From Kuschelorhynchus macadamiae (taxonomy: Eukaryota > Arthropoda > Insecta > Coleoptera > Curculionidae), in the NCBI GenBank assembly GCA_030620095.1, contig JAUTXW010003830.1, positions 248,001-312,000 on the forward strand: DNA of 64,000 nt, in the 5' to 3' direction. Each line of letters opens with the position of its first letter. The first letter of the stretch is position 1. The notes beneath the pieces are model-generated. The model was not told the DNA's origin and ran no database searches. It worked only from the letters and a program-made list of their open reading frames with translations. Positions 1 to 14,892 of the stretch are shown here, one piece after another. The position numbers and the translations under genes are program-made.

Positions 1-2733
1 AAGGTAGATATGGTTGGGGCTAAATTATACAACATTACATGTCCTTGTTATATATGTACCACCAAATTTATCTAATGCTGAATTTTTATAGCTCGGTGAG
101 TGCATTGAAAATCTCCAATTTCTTTATGGTAATAATTTATTAATCATAGCTGATTTTAACATATCTAATTTTACTGGACATGATATTGCAGATCAAAAAG
201 TTGATATTCTGTGTATTCTTGCAAACTTTTGCGATCTCGAACAGCTCAATAATACTAATAACGAAAATAATGCACTTCTGGATTTAATATTCTCAAAAGT
301 TAGTTGTAGGGTTCACAGGGAGAAGTTTCCATTAGTTGATGAGGATAGTCATCACCCCTCCCTGAATATTTCCCTGCCTCTACATACTGGTAAACCAAAC
401 AATTTTCTGTCAACGTGGCACAGCATAGGTATAATTTCCGAAAAGCCAATTTTCCTCGTCTATACGACATATTGCTAAATGTCGACTGGTTTGATATTTT
501 TAGGGTGACAAATATTAATGAGGCTTGTGATCAGTTATATAGAACATAGTTCGAAAAAATAGATGCTTGCGTACCCAAAACCCAAAATATGAAGCAGAAC
601 ATTTCCGATCTGGTTTACCCCAGACATTATTAAATGCATTAAGCATAAACCTAATTTTTTTAAAAAAATTAAAAACTCACAATCTGAATTTCATGGACGT
701 CAGTACAATGAATTACGAGGATCTATAAAAGGCAAGATCAATATTACATACAAGAATTATCTGAATAAGGTGGAAAATTGTATTTCGGATGATCCAAGTG
801 CTTTTTGGTCATTCATCAAGGCAAAAAAGTCGTCTTCATCACTGCCTGAAGACGGGAGGAACAAGGATTTACAGTTTTCCAACCCAAAAGAAATACCAAA
901 TGCATTTGCAAACTTTTTGGTAGCGTGTTTACCAAGCCATCTAATCGAACTACACCAAATGACCTTTGCACCTCTAATTTAACTGTAAGCATTGATAATC
1001 TGTCTGATGAGACCATTATGTCGGCACTGAAGAGATTGAAAAATAAAGGTACTTGTGGTACAGATGATATCCCTTGTTTTTTGGCGAAGGACTGTGCTCC
1101 TGTGTTACTGATCCCCTTGTCACACATTTTTAATTTAGCCCTAAAGGCGAATACTTTTCCTGAAGTATGGAAGGAGGCTAAGATCATTCCAATATTTAAA
1201 AAAGGCGATAAAATAAAATATCAAATTATAGACCTGTTTCACTATTATGTGCATTTGCAAAGGTTTTTGAAATGTCAGTGTATGAGTCATTGTTTACACA
1301 GGTTAAGGGTCTCATTTCTCTGAAACAACATGGTTTCTTCACTTCTCGCAGTACAATTAGCAATCTAGCTTGTTTTACCCAACTAGTAGAGGATACTCTA
1401 AATAAACATGGGCAGGTCGATACTATTTGATTGAATAAATTGGCTTGTTTGAGATTCAGCAAAAACTTATCATTTTTTAAATCATATTTAACTAACCGCA
1501 CACAGTACGTTGAGATTCGAGGTTATAAATCTTTTAATTTCAAGGCCACAAGTGGCGCTCCCTAAGGAAGCAATCTTGCTCCATTGATTTTCTCACTCTT
1601 TATTAATGACATAGGCGATAATATTTCGAGCAATGTTCTATTGTTTGCTGATGACCTAAAGCTCTTTCGTGTCATTAATTACCATGATGATTGTGCTCCC
1701 TCGCAGGGAGATTTAGAATTGGTTAAGAACTGCTGTGAGAGAAATAGTCTGCCTCTAAACATTGATAAATGCTTTACCATGACATACTCTACCAAACTGA
1801 AACCTACTCTTTTCCAATATGAGCTGGGTGAAAAAACAATTGTGCGCTACGACACTCTAAAGGATCTCGGAGTCACTTTTGATCCAAAACTATCATTCTC
1901 TTATCATATTGATCAGTTTTGCAAGAAAGCCATAAGGATGTTAGGTTTTGTTTTACGAAATTCTAGCACTTTTTCCAATACTCAAGCAATAAAAACTTTA
2001 TATCCCAGCTATGTGCTCTCAAGGTTGGAATATGGTTCGGTTATATGGGACCCAATATATAGCAAATACATTATTCAATTAGAAAACGTCCAAAGAAGAT
2101 TTCTTAAATTCTTGGTTTTCAAAACCGACGGTTTTTTTCCTCCTAGAGGTTGTGATCAACGTGATCTTCTTGCGCGAATCCAAATGCCAGCATTTGTTAG
2201 TCGTAGACAGTACCATTCAGCTCAGTTGCTGTTTAAACTGTGGAGAGGCTTTATAGATTGTCCCGAATTATTATGACACGTTCATTTTCACGTACCTTCA
2301 AGATTGATTAGATTTTCTCCTGTTTTTTATTTGCCCACTCCTACCACTAAGATTTTGACCAAAGCACCAATATATCAAGTTATGAGAGTTTTTAATAGAA
2401 TATGTAATGACATTGATATGAACAATCTTTCTCATGCCCAATTTACAAAAATTCTTAGGAATAAGCTATTGTCTTTATAATTGGTCTTTATTTTATATGT
2501 AATGGCTATTTATCACTAAGTTTGATTTCTTATCGATTGCACTGTTGATGGGTTGTGAGTGGATTTGCGTGATTTTTTGTATTTTTTAGAATCTCAAATT
2601 GTGGAATGCTATTTGCATCTTAGTTTTAGTTTATATATTTTTGATCAAAAATATTATTATTGTCAGATTGTCTTATAAATGGATGTTCTTCTGTTAGACA
2701 ATAAATTATTATTATTATTATTATTATTATTAA
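1..2733 (+). mobile_element. Decayed Jockey/CR1-group LINE (fragment 1), 3' end present
   Basis: A non-LTR retrotransposon whose 5' end lies outside the window. In several frames I read an AP-type endonuclease (ADFN near 150, LDLIFS near 280, D.HHPSL near 340), then linker, then reverse transcriptase. RT pieces: the segment ending IIPIFKKGDK (925-1210) and a 230-residue open stretch (1584-2276) with LFINDI, the catalytic FADDLKLF box, and the thumb/C-terminal region containing LSRLEYGSVIWDP. Internal stops and frameshifts near 540, 1215-1440 and 2276 make it a pseudogene. The 3' end is marked by an (ATT)n tail at 2704-2733. Assignment to the Jockey/CR1 group is by motif style; the exact clade is uncertain. 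Confidence 0.85.
1584..2276 (+). pseudogene. LINE reverse transcriptase C-terminal part
   Basis: This is the longest surviving open piece of the first LINE (230 residues). It contains the RT palm motif FADDLKLF near residues 21-28, so the metal-binding aspartates are intact. The thumb and the conserved region around LGVTFDPKLSF and LEYGSVIWDP follow. It lacks the finger domain, which sits upstream in other frames (around 925-1210), so it cannot make a complete enzyme. The frame ends about 430 bases before the (ATT)n tail, with remnants of the C-terminus continuing in another frame to about 2480. Confidence 0.8.
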
Positions 2734-2739
2734 ATAGTA

Positions 2740-3840
2740 CACGGTAACGAGTATTCTATAACTGTAACTTGAAAACGCTTGGAACTGCATTAAATGCTCT
2801 AGTGAAAGCAATAAATTGGTAATTTTCTGAGGGAGTACTTCCTCATTGCCTCAAACTAGCAACGGTTATTCTTTTGTTTAAGGGAGGCGACGCAGAGGAA
2901 CCATCACATTTTCGTTCGGTTTCCGTGCTCCCAACATTAGCCAAAATTGTTGAGAAGCTTGTGAAAAAACGTATGCTTAGTTTTTTGGTGAGAAATGATC
3001 TGCTGTCCGATGCTCAATTTTGATTTTTGGCTGGGAAGAACACAGGCGATGCAATATTTTCCTTCCTTGAGAAGTTATACTTGAGAATGAATGATGGAGA
3101 GGCTGCTGCGGCAGTATTCTGTGATCTCACTAAAGCTTTTGACTGTGTAGATCATGGAATACTGCTCAGGAAACTTGAAGTGTATGGTTTTAGGAGGAGG
3201 AATGGTTCTCGTCATATTTATCTGGGCGAAGTCAGCGCGTTTTATTTAATAAGGAGCAATCAAGTTACTTAAACATGCGTGCGGGAGTTCCACAGGGGTC
3301 TGTTTTGGGACCATTACTATTTTTTATTTATGTAAATGACTTGACAATGTTGGATATATCTGGAAACTTTACAGTATTTGCTGATCATAATCGCAATTCT
3401 GATGAACTAGCGGACATTGTAAATAAAGATTTAATTAAAATCAAAGAGTGGTTCGACACCAACTATCTTACGATAAATATGTCCAAAACAAATGTAGTTA
3501 AATTTAAAGAAATAATGCTTGATAACCCGGCCATACATTTTACATAGTACAGTACATTTTACCACTATTTTAACCAATTTATTTTAGTTTTTGACTGCTC
3601 TAATTATTTGTATTTACCATATTTATTAAATGTTCTTTTATAGGATATTTTAATATTAATATCATTTCAGTTATTTTGTTACACTACACCGGGTCTATTT
3701 AATTTGAGCTAAAAGTTTTGAACTTAATCTTTTTATCTTTGGACTAGTTTTAATTTTACTCTTAGTTGCTCTGTCTAAAAGGAATTTGTAACTTGAGACA
3801 ATAAAGCTATTTTGAAGTTTGAAGTTTTTGAAGTTTGAAG
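2740..3840 (+). mobile_element. 5'-truncated Jockey-like LINE (fragment 2)
   Basis: A second, different LINE lies directly after the (ATT)n tail of the first. It begins inside the RT fingers (LPHCLKLATV, ILLFKGGD at about 2845-2890) and continues through KAFDCVDHGIL (3130-3165) and GVPQGSVLGPLLF (3283-3320). Breaks include an in-frame stop near 3022 and a frame change near 3270. The catalytic FADD box reads FADHN near 3380-3394, so the second catalytic aspartate is lost. The 3' end has an AATAAA-like signal near 3800 followed by a short TTGAAG repeat tail (about 3816-3840). It is a dead copy. Confidence 0.82.
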
Positions 3841-4369
3841 ATAGTTTATTATATACACTGAATTTTCCGAAACATACTGGAATAGGTATCTTTTTATTTC
3901 TCGTCGCGCAACTTTTCGCACTAAATTTATGTATACAGACTGATACGGTAGAACCTGTTACGTGCAACTATATAATAGATAGGAAAACCATTAAATAGCT
4001 GATGAGCAACTTTTCGCACAAAATGTATGTATACAGGGCGATACGGTAAAAAGTGTCAAGGCTTAATTACGTTGTTTTTAATGAAACTGAAGAACAAATG
4101 AAAGATGTGTTAGAACGAAAAACCAGTTTTCTAGAAGGTTATTTAGGTTTGACACACAGGGTGAAGATGTTTATAGATCGAGTCCAATCAAAGAAACCTG
4201 TAATTAAACTAAGAAAGACCTTTTAAAGGTAATTTTTTTTTGAATTGTAAATTTTGTCATTTTCTAGTTAGTTTTCTCTCAGAATTTTAAATACTGATTT
4301 TCGTGTTTAAATCCTTTAATCGAATATAAGGAACAGTTTTTAGTAATAATTTTTTGAACATTTTACTAG
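3841..4369. repeat. Noncoding spacer with a 101-bp-spaced direct duplication
   Basis: The motif GCAACTTTTCGCACTAAAT followed by TGTATACAG and GATACGGTA occurs at about 3907-3950 and again at about 4008-4050, an imperfect direct duplication spaced about 101 bases. No coding or RNA gene is visible in the rest of the interval. Confidence 0.6.
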
Positions 4370-4500
4370 TCCGCCATTTTTTAGCAATACTGGATTTTTG
4401 CCAAAATATTACCAGGTCATTCCCATGTGACCTTTAATATTCGACCAAAATTTGAAATCTATCGAGTAATAATAAACTAAATTATTATTTTTAATAACCT
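4370..4500 (-). repeat. Fragment of dispersed GCCGCCAT repeat family
   Basis: The piece beginning CCGCCATTTTTTAGC and running through ACCAGGTCATTCCCATGTGA matches, in reverse complement, units of the large repeat at 26260-27540. It is a single unit; no coding capacity is seen. From 4501 to 5040 I see only AT-rich sequence without a recognisable feature. Confidence 0.6.
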
Positions 4501-5040
4501 AGGGCCTTATTTTTCTACAATACACCCTAAGACGTTATTTCTTATTTAACTGTTTAAGCTATCGTAGAAAAATTATGATTTCTGAACTATAAAAATCGTA
4601 TTATTTAAAATATAATCCCAGATCCTTTGCCCTGTCTAACGTTGTCGTCCACTATTTTACAAAAAAAAAACTATACATATATGTGGCAGATGTTATAATC
4701 AAATTTTAATCTTTTATTTTATTTATATTTTAAAAATATCATATATACAAGAATCAAATAAAGTGATTGTATTTAAAAGGCACGCATTAGCAAAACAAAT
4801 TCTCCTTAACTTCTTTTATATTTATTTTGTAATTTCGTCGACATCCGTTATTTTGCCAAGTTTTTATTTAAGGGAATATGATAATATTTTATACCTGCCC
4901 CTTTCGTTTTCCGCGAATAGTTTAAACAACCGGCAATAACACAAGCAGCCATTTTAAATTTTGTACAGTTTAAAAGGTAACTAAAACTATTGTTGAATAT
5001 TCAACAACACTCATCCAAAAACAACTGAAGTAAGCAAATT

Positions 5041-5350
5041 GGGTAAACGCACTGTTACTCGGGTGACGCGTTGCACACTAGTGGCTTAAATTCAATTATT
5101 CGCCTGCATAGTATGGGGGTCCAGTTTATCCGTTCGTTTCGAGCGATTCCGTTTTTTGGGCGCATGATACCTAAAGTAGGGTTTGACCTTGGCGAACCAT
5201 TCGCCCGAATAAAATCTTTTGTTTTTGGTGTATTATTGTCATTACATTGGAGTGCATGAAATCTATATGAATGAATCAAATAAAACTGTATGAATAGTTT
5301 CAATAAAATATTCGTGCATTCGTTGAATCGCCTATTCGTTCATTCACATT
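5041..5350 (+). repeat. Partial copy of a small ATTCGTTCATTCG-rich element
   Basis: This segment aligns with the complete element at 5352-5680 (shared: GGTCCAGTTTATCCGTTCG-like start, GGCGAACCATTCG, AAATCTTTTGTTTTT, and ATTCGTTGAATC near the end), giving two diverged copies in tandem about 300 bases apart. The open frames here on both strands overlap fully and are not supported as genes. Confidence 0.6.
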
Positions 5351-5351
5351 A

Positions 5352-5680
5352 AAGCTCGTTACTCACTATTCGTTCATTCGTCCGTATAGTGTGGAGGGTC
5401 CGATTCATCCATTAATTTCGTTGCGCGGCGTTTCCGTTTTTTGAGCGATTAATCAAAATAGGTTTTTACTTAGGCGAACCATTCATCCGAATCAAATCTT
5501 TTGTTTTTTATGTGTCTTCAAATATTGAAGACACAAGGAATCCATGTGAACGTATTAAATTAAAATTGATAAACAAATGTAGATAAGATATTCGTCCATT
5601 CGTTGATTCTCCCATTCGTTCATTGATATGAATGGACGAATCGAACCGACAAATCGAACCCAATAGTCAGTAACGGGCTT
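5352..5680. mobile_element. Miniature inverted-repeat element (about 329 bp)
   Basis: The left end AAGCTCGTTACTCACTATT (5352-5370) is matched by the reverse complement of the right end, AAGCCCGTTACTGACTATT (5680-5662), with two mismatches. The interior is rich in ATTCGTTCATTCG-type repeats in both orientations and has no coding capacity. This is the structure expected of a nonautonomous DNA transposon. No clear target duplication is visible by eye. 5681-5875 shows nothing recognisable. Confidence 0.6.
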
Positions 5681-5875
5681 AGGTATATGACATAACAAGT
5701 GTTGAAAGCGGAAGAAACGAGGAGGTACTTAGCACGAGGCGTTGCCGGTATGCAGAAATCCTTCGAGTTCGCAAACAGTCATTTTCACACGAGTATTGTA
5801 CAATATTTTTCTTGTTGCCACAAAGAATCTTCCGCAAGAATTTTATTTTTATTTACATTTCAACACTGAAAGAAT

Positions 5876-6764
<889 letters not shown>

Positions 6765-6864
6765 GGTGGGTAGTTGTGACTAACTAGTTAGAACAAAACG
6801 TGCTAAATCTAGTGGGGCTGTAGTCAAAGAGAGGGGACCTTAGATTAAAACACTTTGTTGCTTT

Positions 6865-6905
6865 GCCAAGCTTTCGGCAACTGTTTATTGCCTTCCTCAA
6901 GACAG
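6865..6905 (-). ncRNA. Hammerhead-like terminal motif of the minus Penelope copy
   Basis: Reverse complement of 11393-11430: a GAGGA segment, a GGCAA/TTGCC stem, then GAAAGCTTGGC. It is homologous to the better-preserved motif at 6294-6330 and probably a relic of a hammerhead; the CTGATGA box is not intact. Confidence 0.3.
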
Positions 6906-7677
6906 CCTAAAAATTGTTATTATTTTGTATTAACATTTATTTTAAAGAAAAAGTTGTTGTGGACTTACTACTTGGTTTTACTCTTGAAGAAACAACACTG
7001 AAAAATTCTCAACATTGCTAAAGACCTACATACGTATTATTTACACCTTTTTATCACTAGTTTTGACTTGGATGTTGTTATATTAACACATTTTAAAATT
7101 CTTAAAGATTTGGTTTATTCCAACGTGCAGACACTGTCGGCCATTTTACGTATTTTAAAGGCAAATTATTATTGTAAAATGGAGAACGTGTTTTTTTTTT
7201 TATTATTTTTTTATTTTTGCTCTCCTTCCCTTACTTCACACTAGTTGGTTTACGCGTTTTTTGTTTTTCAAATAATTGTCGACTGAGCACGAATCGGTAA
7301 CGACGGTTTCCCAAATGTATAGTTGGAAAAGAAAAATGTAGATGGCGCATTAGTAAACAGTACTCTGCAAAGCTGGTAACCCAATCAGCACAAATCTTAC
7401 AAGTTCTGTAATTGTTGGTTAAACGATGAAAACATTTTATATTCTGTAGTACACTGTGCAGCTGATAGAGGGACATGTTCCACCATCGTGTTGTGAAAAA
7501 TTTTTATATTTATTTGCTATGATTAGAAAAAAGGGGGAAAAAAACAAATTACGTGAACAACACAACACCATGATTGAACTTTTCCTGAAACAAAAATGAA
7601 AAGGAAAAAGGAAAATCATATATAAATGCAAATAATCAATGCACAGTGCCCTACAGTATGAATATATTAGGACTAAG

Positions 7678-9074
7678 TTATTCAGAGATTTGGACAGCAT
7701 TAGAGTCATTAATAGAAACAAAATTGTCCCCACTAATTCTTAACAGATATGAATATATTGTGCTTAGATTATTGATATCAGTTTTCTTATTCATTGTGTT
7801 TGTCCCTTGGTTGTGTATATGTATCATTTCAAGGAAATTTCTTTTATAATATCTTTTTTCTTTAGCAAGAATTTTTGCCTCGGTGAATCGAATGCTGTGT
7901 CCTGTGTCTATGAAGTGTTCTGATAATGCACAAGAATTTACAAACCTGCGGCAGTCGCTTTTATGTGAAGTAATTCTGCCTGACAAATTTCTAGATGTCT
8001 GACCTACATATATTTGATTACAGTTGTTGCAATTTATGGCATATACAACGTTATTATTTTCAAACGTGGAAAGTGGAGTCTTAGTTTTTGCATAAAGTTG
8101 TGAGACAGTTTTTATTTGTTTTTTGGCAAACCTTAGGTTTGGACTATCTTTGAAAACGTCTATTAATTTATCAGTTAAATTTTGAATAAAAGGAAGTGGG
8201 TAATATTTTATTGTTTGTGTTGGCTGACTGGTGTTTTCCTCTGTCGTTATATTATGGATTGTATTTAGTTGTGTTGCATAAAAACTTATTTATGATATTC
8301 AGAGCATAAGAGTTTTCAAGGAGTATATTTCTGAGCCTATCTAAGCTTTCCTGTTTGTAGTCTTTATGTGAGAGCTTAATAGCTCTATTTTTTAGAGCAG
8401 TTATTAAATTTATTTTCATTTTGGTAGGGTGGTAAGAATGATAACTTATGAATCTGTCAGAGCACTTCGGTTTGCGATACCATTTTGTTTTTAAAACATT
8501 GGTTTCGCTTCTGATTACTTTCATGTCAAGAAAGGGAATACTGTTGTCTGATTCATATTCCACCGTAAATTTCAGATGTTGGTTGTATGAATTGAACATT
8601 TCTAGTGCTATTTCTGCTCTATTTTTAGGGAGAGCTAAAATAAGATCGTCCACATACCTCTTGACAAAAGGGATATTAAAAGGTAGATTTTCTAAAGCAT
8701 AGCTAACTAAGTCATCCAAAACAAAATTTACTAAAATAGGAGAGATTGTAGAGCCCATAGGTGTACCAAAAATTTGTTTATAAAAACTGTTGTTAAAATT
8801 AACATAGTTTGAATCAAAAATAAACTGCAACAATGCTTTAAAGGATTCAAATGATAATTTACAATGTTGGGAAATTGTGTCCCATTTTGCTGTTAAACAT
8901 TCTTGTATGACTTCATATGGGAGATTCGTAAAAAGAGAGACAACATCGAAACTGACTACTTCGCAGTTATCGGGAAGTTGGTAGTCATTAATAAATGAAC
9001 TAAAGATGAAAGAATCTCGCACATAAAATTCATTGTTAGTGTTGTACGCATCTGTCAAAATTTTAGTTAAGAAA
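7678..9074 (-). pseudogene. Penelope-like RT/GIY-YIG, minus copy, truncated and frameshifted
   Basis: The frame 9058-8252 encodes the RT domain, from just after the KIH region: FDVVSLFTNLPY, GTPMGSTISPIL, catalytic YVDD, and the FLDMKV region. It ends early because a 17-base segment present in the plus copy (around 10010-10030) is missing near 8270, flanked by the microhomology ACAA. The GIY-YIG endonuclease remains open in another frame (7986-7678, beginning MSGRITSHK). The 5' end is cut at about 9074, at the palindrome junction. Otherwise the sequence is nearly identical to the plus copy, so duplication or insertion was recent. Confidence 0.9.
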
Positions 9075-10621
9075 AGGAGGCTAAAAATTTAACAACTTAT
9101 AACTCAATAGCCCCGAGGTTTTATACATTACCAAAAATTCATAAACCAGTCCTAAGCATGAGACCTATCACCTCTGCCATCGATGCACCCAATGCCCCTC
9201 TCGCATCTTTCTTAACTAAAATTTTGACAGATGCGTACAACACTAACAATGAATTTTATGTGCGAGATTCTTTCATCTTTAGTTCATTTATTAATGACTA
9301 CCAACTTCCCGATAACTACGAAGTAGTCAGTTTCGATGTTGTCTCTCTTTTTACGAATCTCCCATATGAAGTCATACAAGAATGTGTAACAGCAAAATGG
9401 GACACAATTTCCCAACCTTGTAAATTATCATTTGAATCCTTTAAAGCATTGTTGCAGTTTATTTTTGATTCAAACTATGTTAATTTTAACAACAGTTTTT
9501 ATAAACAAATTTTTGGTACACCTATGGGCTCTACAATCTCTCCTATTTTAGTAAATTTTGTTTTGGATGACTTAGTCAGCTATGCTTTAGAAAATCTACC
9601 TTTTAATATCCCTTTTGTCAAGAGGTATGTGGACGATCTTATTTTAGCTCTCCCTAAAAATAGAGCAGAAATAGCACTAGAAATGTTCAATTCATACAAC
9701 CAACATCTGAAATTTACGGTGGAATATGAATCAGACAACAGTATTCCCTTTCTTGACATGAAGGTAATCAGAAGCGAAACCAATGTATTAAAAACAAAAT
9801 GGTATCGCAAACCGATGTGCTCTGACAGATTCATAAGTTATCATTCTTACCACCCTACCAAAATGAAAATAAATTTAATAACTGCTCTAAAAAATAGAGC
9901 TATTAAGCTCTCACATAAAGACTACAAACAGGAAAGCTTAGATAGGCTCAGAAATATACTCCTTGAAAACTCTTATCCTCTGAATATCATAAATAAGTTT
10001 TTATGCAACACAAATGAAAATCCAATACAACTAAATACAATCCATAATATAACGACAGAGGAAAACACCAGTCAGCCAACACAAACAATCAAATATTACC
10101 CACTTCCTTTTATTCAAAATTTAACTGATAAATTAATAGACGTTTTCAAAGATAGTCCAAACCTAAGGTTTGCCAAAAAACAAATAAAAACTGTCTCACA
10201 ACTTTATGCAAAAACTAAGACTCCACTTTCCACGTTTGAAAATAATAACGTTGTAAATGCCATAAATTGCAACAACTGTAATCAAATATATGTAGGTCAG
10301 ACATCTAGAAATTTGTCAGGCAGAATTACTTCACATAAAAGCGACTGCCGCAGGTTTGTAAAATCTTGTGCATTATCAGAACACTTCATAGACACAGGAC
10401 ACAGCATTCGATTCACCGAGGCAAAAATTCTTGCTAAAGAAAAAAGATATTATAAAAGAAATTTCCTTGAAATGATACATATACACAACCAAGGGACAAA
10501 CACAATGAATAAGAAAACTGATATCAATAATCTAAGCACAATATATTCATATCTGTTAAGAATTAGTGGGGACAATTTTGTTTCTATTAATGACTCTAAT
10601 GCTGTCCAAATCTCTGAATAA
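9071..10621 (+). CDS. Penelope-like reverse transcriptase with GIY-YIG endonuclease (5'-truncated)
   Basis: The protein copies element RNA into DNA and nicks the target with its C-terminal endonuclease. The first ATG is at 9158, but the frame is open back to 9071 and encodes family sequence there (FYTLPKIHKPV), so that ATG is internal and the true start is lost at the junction. Counted from 9158 (487 residues): FDVVSLFTNLPY at 59-70, GTPMGSTISPIL at 120-131, catalytic YVDD at 157-160, FLDMKV at 198-203, the CxxC pair at 371/374, the GIY-YIG region IYVGQTSRNLSGRI at 377-390, and the likely catalytic Glu at 438. No internal stops, so this is the best-preserved transposon protein here. The N-terminal ~200 residues of a full element are missing. 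Confidence 0.92.
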   Translation, partial: EKEAKNLTTYNSIAPRFYTLPKIHKPVLSMRPITSAIDAPNAPLASFLTKILTDAYNTNNEFYVRDSFIFSSFINDYQLPDNYEVVSFDVVSLFTNLPYEVIQECVTAKWDTISQPCKLSFESFKALLQFIFDSNYVNFNNSFYKQIFGTPMGSTISPILVNFVLDDLVSYALENLPFNIPFVKRYVDDLILALPKNRAEIALEMFNSYNQHLKFTVEYESDNSIPFLDMKVIRSETNVLKTKWYRKPMCSDRFISYHSYHPTKMKINLITALKNRAIKLSHKDYKQESLDRLRNILLENSYPLNIINKFLCNTNENPIQLNTIHNITTEENTSQPTQTIKYYPLPFIQNLTDKLIDVFKDSPNLRFAKKQIKTVSQLYAKTKTPLSTFENNNVVNAINCNNCNQIYVGQTSRNLSGRITSHKSDCRRFVKSCALSEHFIDTGHSIRFTEAKILAKEKRYYKRNFLEMIHIHNQGTNTMNKKTDINNLSTIYSYLLRISGDNFVSINDSNAVQISE

Positions 10622-12706
<2,085 letters not shown>

Positions 12707-13724
12707 TATATTGTTTAAACTTTGGCCTGCACTGAGATTTCCCTACATAAATGTGATGATTATTTCTATTATAAAAATCGTAGTTATAAAAAAAGTTTGT
12801 TGTAAATAGTTTCTTTATTTTTCTATAAACACTAATTATGTTTTAGGTGATCAATTCAGCTTATTCCTTTTTTGCTTTAATGCAAAGGATGTATCGAAAA
12901 TCTGAGGATATATGAATATGTATTGCTTACTATGTTAATATACATATAAGTTGTATTATCTAATATTAATAATATCTAATTTAATAGTTAAGTAGTCGTT
13001 CTAGGTTGTTAGTTTTAAATCAAAAATTGTGCGCTAAAATAAAAGTTACACCAGCATTCCAAATAAATTAGTATTCTTTTACATCAATTCAAGTTCCTAC
13101 AATAAAATTGGATTTGCAAGCAAATTTTAAGCCTAATTTCCAGAAATCAAACAAAATTGTGTGCACTTCTCAAAACTGAAAATCAATAGTATTAATTGTG
13201 ATGACAATGAAAACTTCAATTGAATTTTAAAAACGCTTTTATAAACATGATGCTTTCTTAGTCCTGTAAAGGTCACAATATTAAAATCTTCATTTTTTTG
13301 TTATATTATGTGTCGATTAATCCTTAACTACCAAATGTGTTTTAAATTTAACTAACATCTTTAATTATATAGAATGTATAATTATTTCGGATTGTAGTAT
13401 GGGATATAACATACTTTTATGTTACTATGGTACATTTGTAAGATTTAACGGTTACTGTTACTGGCCATGTTTATTGCGAAACTGAAAGAAGGGCGCTCTC
13501 TACAAACAAGCACTTTTGTTTGTTAACATAAGCTTAATACTCCCACAACAATTAGTGACTAGCGACAATGACAAAACATCTTAGCCAAAACGTAAAACAA
13601 AATTCCTATCGGCGGAAACAAAGATTTTAAAAATCGGAATCAATATAACAAACGGAGTTAAACGGAGTAAGATCTTTGTAAGAACTAGATAGATGACATA
13701 ATATAAAATGGCTAATACAGAAAT
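12707..13724. other. AT-rich noncoding stretch
   Basis: No gene is visible. The motif GCGAAACTGAAAGAAGGGCG with CTCT and ACAAACAAGCA (about 13477-13510) recurs as GCGAAATTGGAAGAAGGGCG (about 13842-13880), a diverged direct repeat about 365 bases apart that brackets the start of the RT scrap that follows. Confidence 0.4.
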
Positions 13725-13729
13725 TTTCA

Positions 13730-14215
13730 CCATTTCAAGCACCAGGCACTGATGGCATACCTACCTCGACTTTTGCTGCAGTAAGATATGACAGGGTAAC
13801 TTCTTTTTTGTATTATGTGTCGCTTATTTGTCATCTTTTATAGCGAAATTGGAAGAAGGGCGCTCTCAACAAACACGCATCGATAAGTTTAGTAAGATTC
13901 GCTATTAATCCTTTGTACAACAACTGTCAAATTTCCCTCCCCCTTTCCTCTCCAGACTAGCACCCACCTACGCAAGTCTTGAGTTACATATGCGGATTCT
14001 GGATCTGTCTAAACATAACGAAAGGAGAACATAAAAATTACCAAAAAGACTTATTGGATTTGAAGTTGGTCCGAATACTGAAGGCCTGACCTGAGCACCA
14101 ATATGTTCCAAAAGGTTGGAGAGAGATGAATGTTTTGATGGTACTAAAAACCGAACGAATAGAATAAGCCATTGCTAATGCTTATCGACCTCTCACAATA
14201 CAGAATTGTTGCGTA
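13730..14215 (+). pseudogene. Small LINE reverse transcriptase scrap
   Basis: Short, frame-broken similarity to R1/Jockey-type RT fingers: PFQAPGTDGIP near 13735-13770, and after an interruption EHQYVPKGWREMNVLM near 14095-14140 and AYRPLTI near 14180-14200. Too little remains to assign a clade. The following 63-residue frame (14219-14410) is not supported as coding. Confidence 0.45.
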
Positions 14216-14464
14216 CCTTTGGGGTCTACTACGAACAGTAACAGTCTCTTAACCGATATACCGCCAGACAACTGTGTAGAAGACAACGTGAAACTATTAT
14301 GTACAAGTAAACTATCCGGTAAACTGATCTACTGCAGTGCGTTAAAGATACTAGAATGTCCAGAGTCTTTCCTTAGACATCATCATCGCCAATATTGGCT
14401 TAATTTTTAGAGATATCCAAAATGTTCAATATAAATTTTGTAGGAGTTTATATAAATATATAAT

Positions 14465-14465
<1 letters not shown>

Positions 14466-14540
<75 letters not shown>
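14466..14540. repeat. (TA)n array, about 75 bp
   Basis: Short TA array preceded by a few TAA units; it borders the inverted-repeat element that starts at 14581. Confidence 0.95.
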
Positions 14541-14544
<4 letters not shown>

Positions 14545-14580
14545 ATTTTTAGTCCTTCACGGGTGGAAAAATACAATGTC

Positions 14581-14742
14581 TTTTCATTCCGGGTGTACAT
14601 CCGTTCACTACTGTCGTTCTGAAAAGAACAGTTTTGCTGACGTTACGCCAAAATCACATTTGGCATTTTCGAAGCTTTCTTTCTCGCGTCCGAATAGAGA
14701 CTGTCAGTCTCTATTCGGACGGATGTACACCCGGAATTAAAA
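14581..14742. mobile_element. Hairpin element with CATTCCGGGTGTACATCCG ends
   Basis: The left end TTTTCATTCCGGGTGTACATCCG (14581-14603) is matched by the reverse complement of 14720-14742 with one mismatch. Inside, CCGAATAGAGACT / AGTCTCTATTCGG (14690-14702 and 14706-14718) is a perfect 13-bp hairpin with a 3-base loop. The element sits between (TA)n at 14466-14540 and a short TA run at 14748-14758. No coding capacity. It shares its end motif with 5876-5925. Confidence 0.7.
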
Positions 14743-14892
14743 AAAAATATATATATATAGGAGATCTCAAGAATGTGAAGCAGACTCGACATGTTTAAAT
14801 GAAATACCCTGTATATTATGTGTGCTTTTTCTTGTTGATTATATTATATTATATTCAATGTTACGATATATTGATTTATCAAATTTTATACG

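Noticed and set aside
816..1187. Minus-strand frame of 123 residues over the first LINE
   Set aside because: Antisense to readable RT coding on the plus strand; a shadow.
5055..5303. Overlapping 82- and 62-residue frames on opposite strands
   Set aside because: Both lie in a repeated element with a diverged second copy that does not keep either frame.
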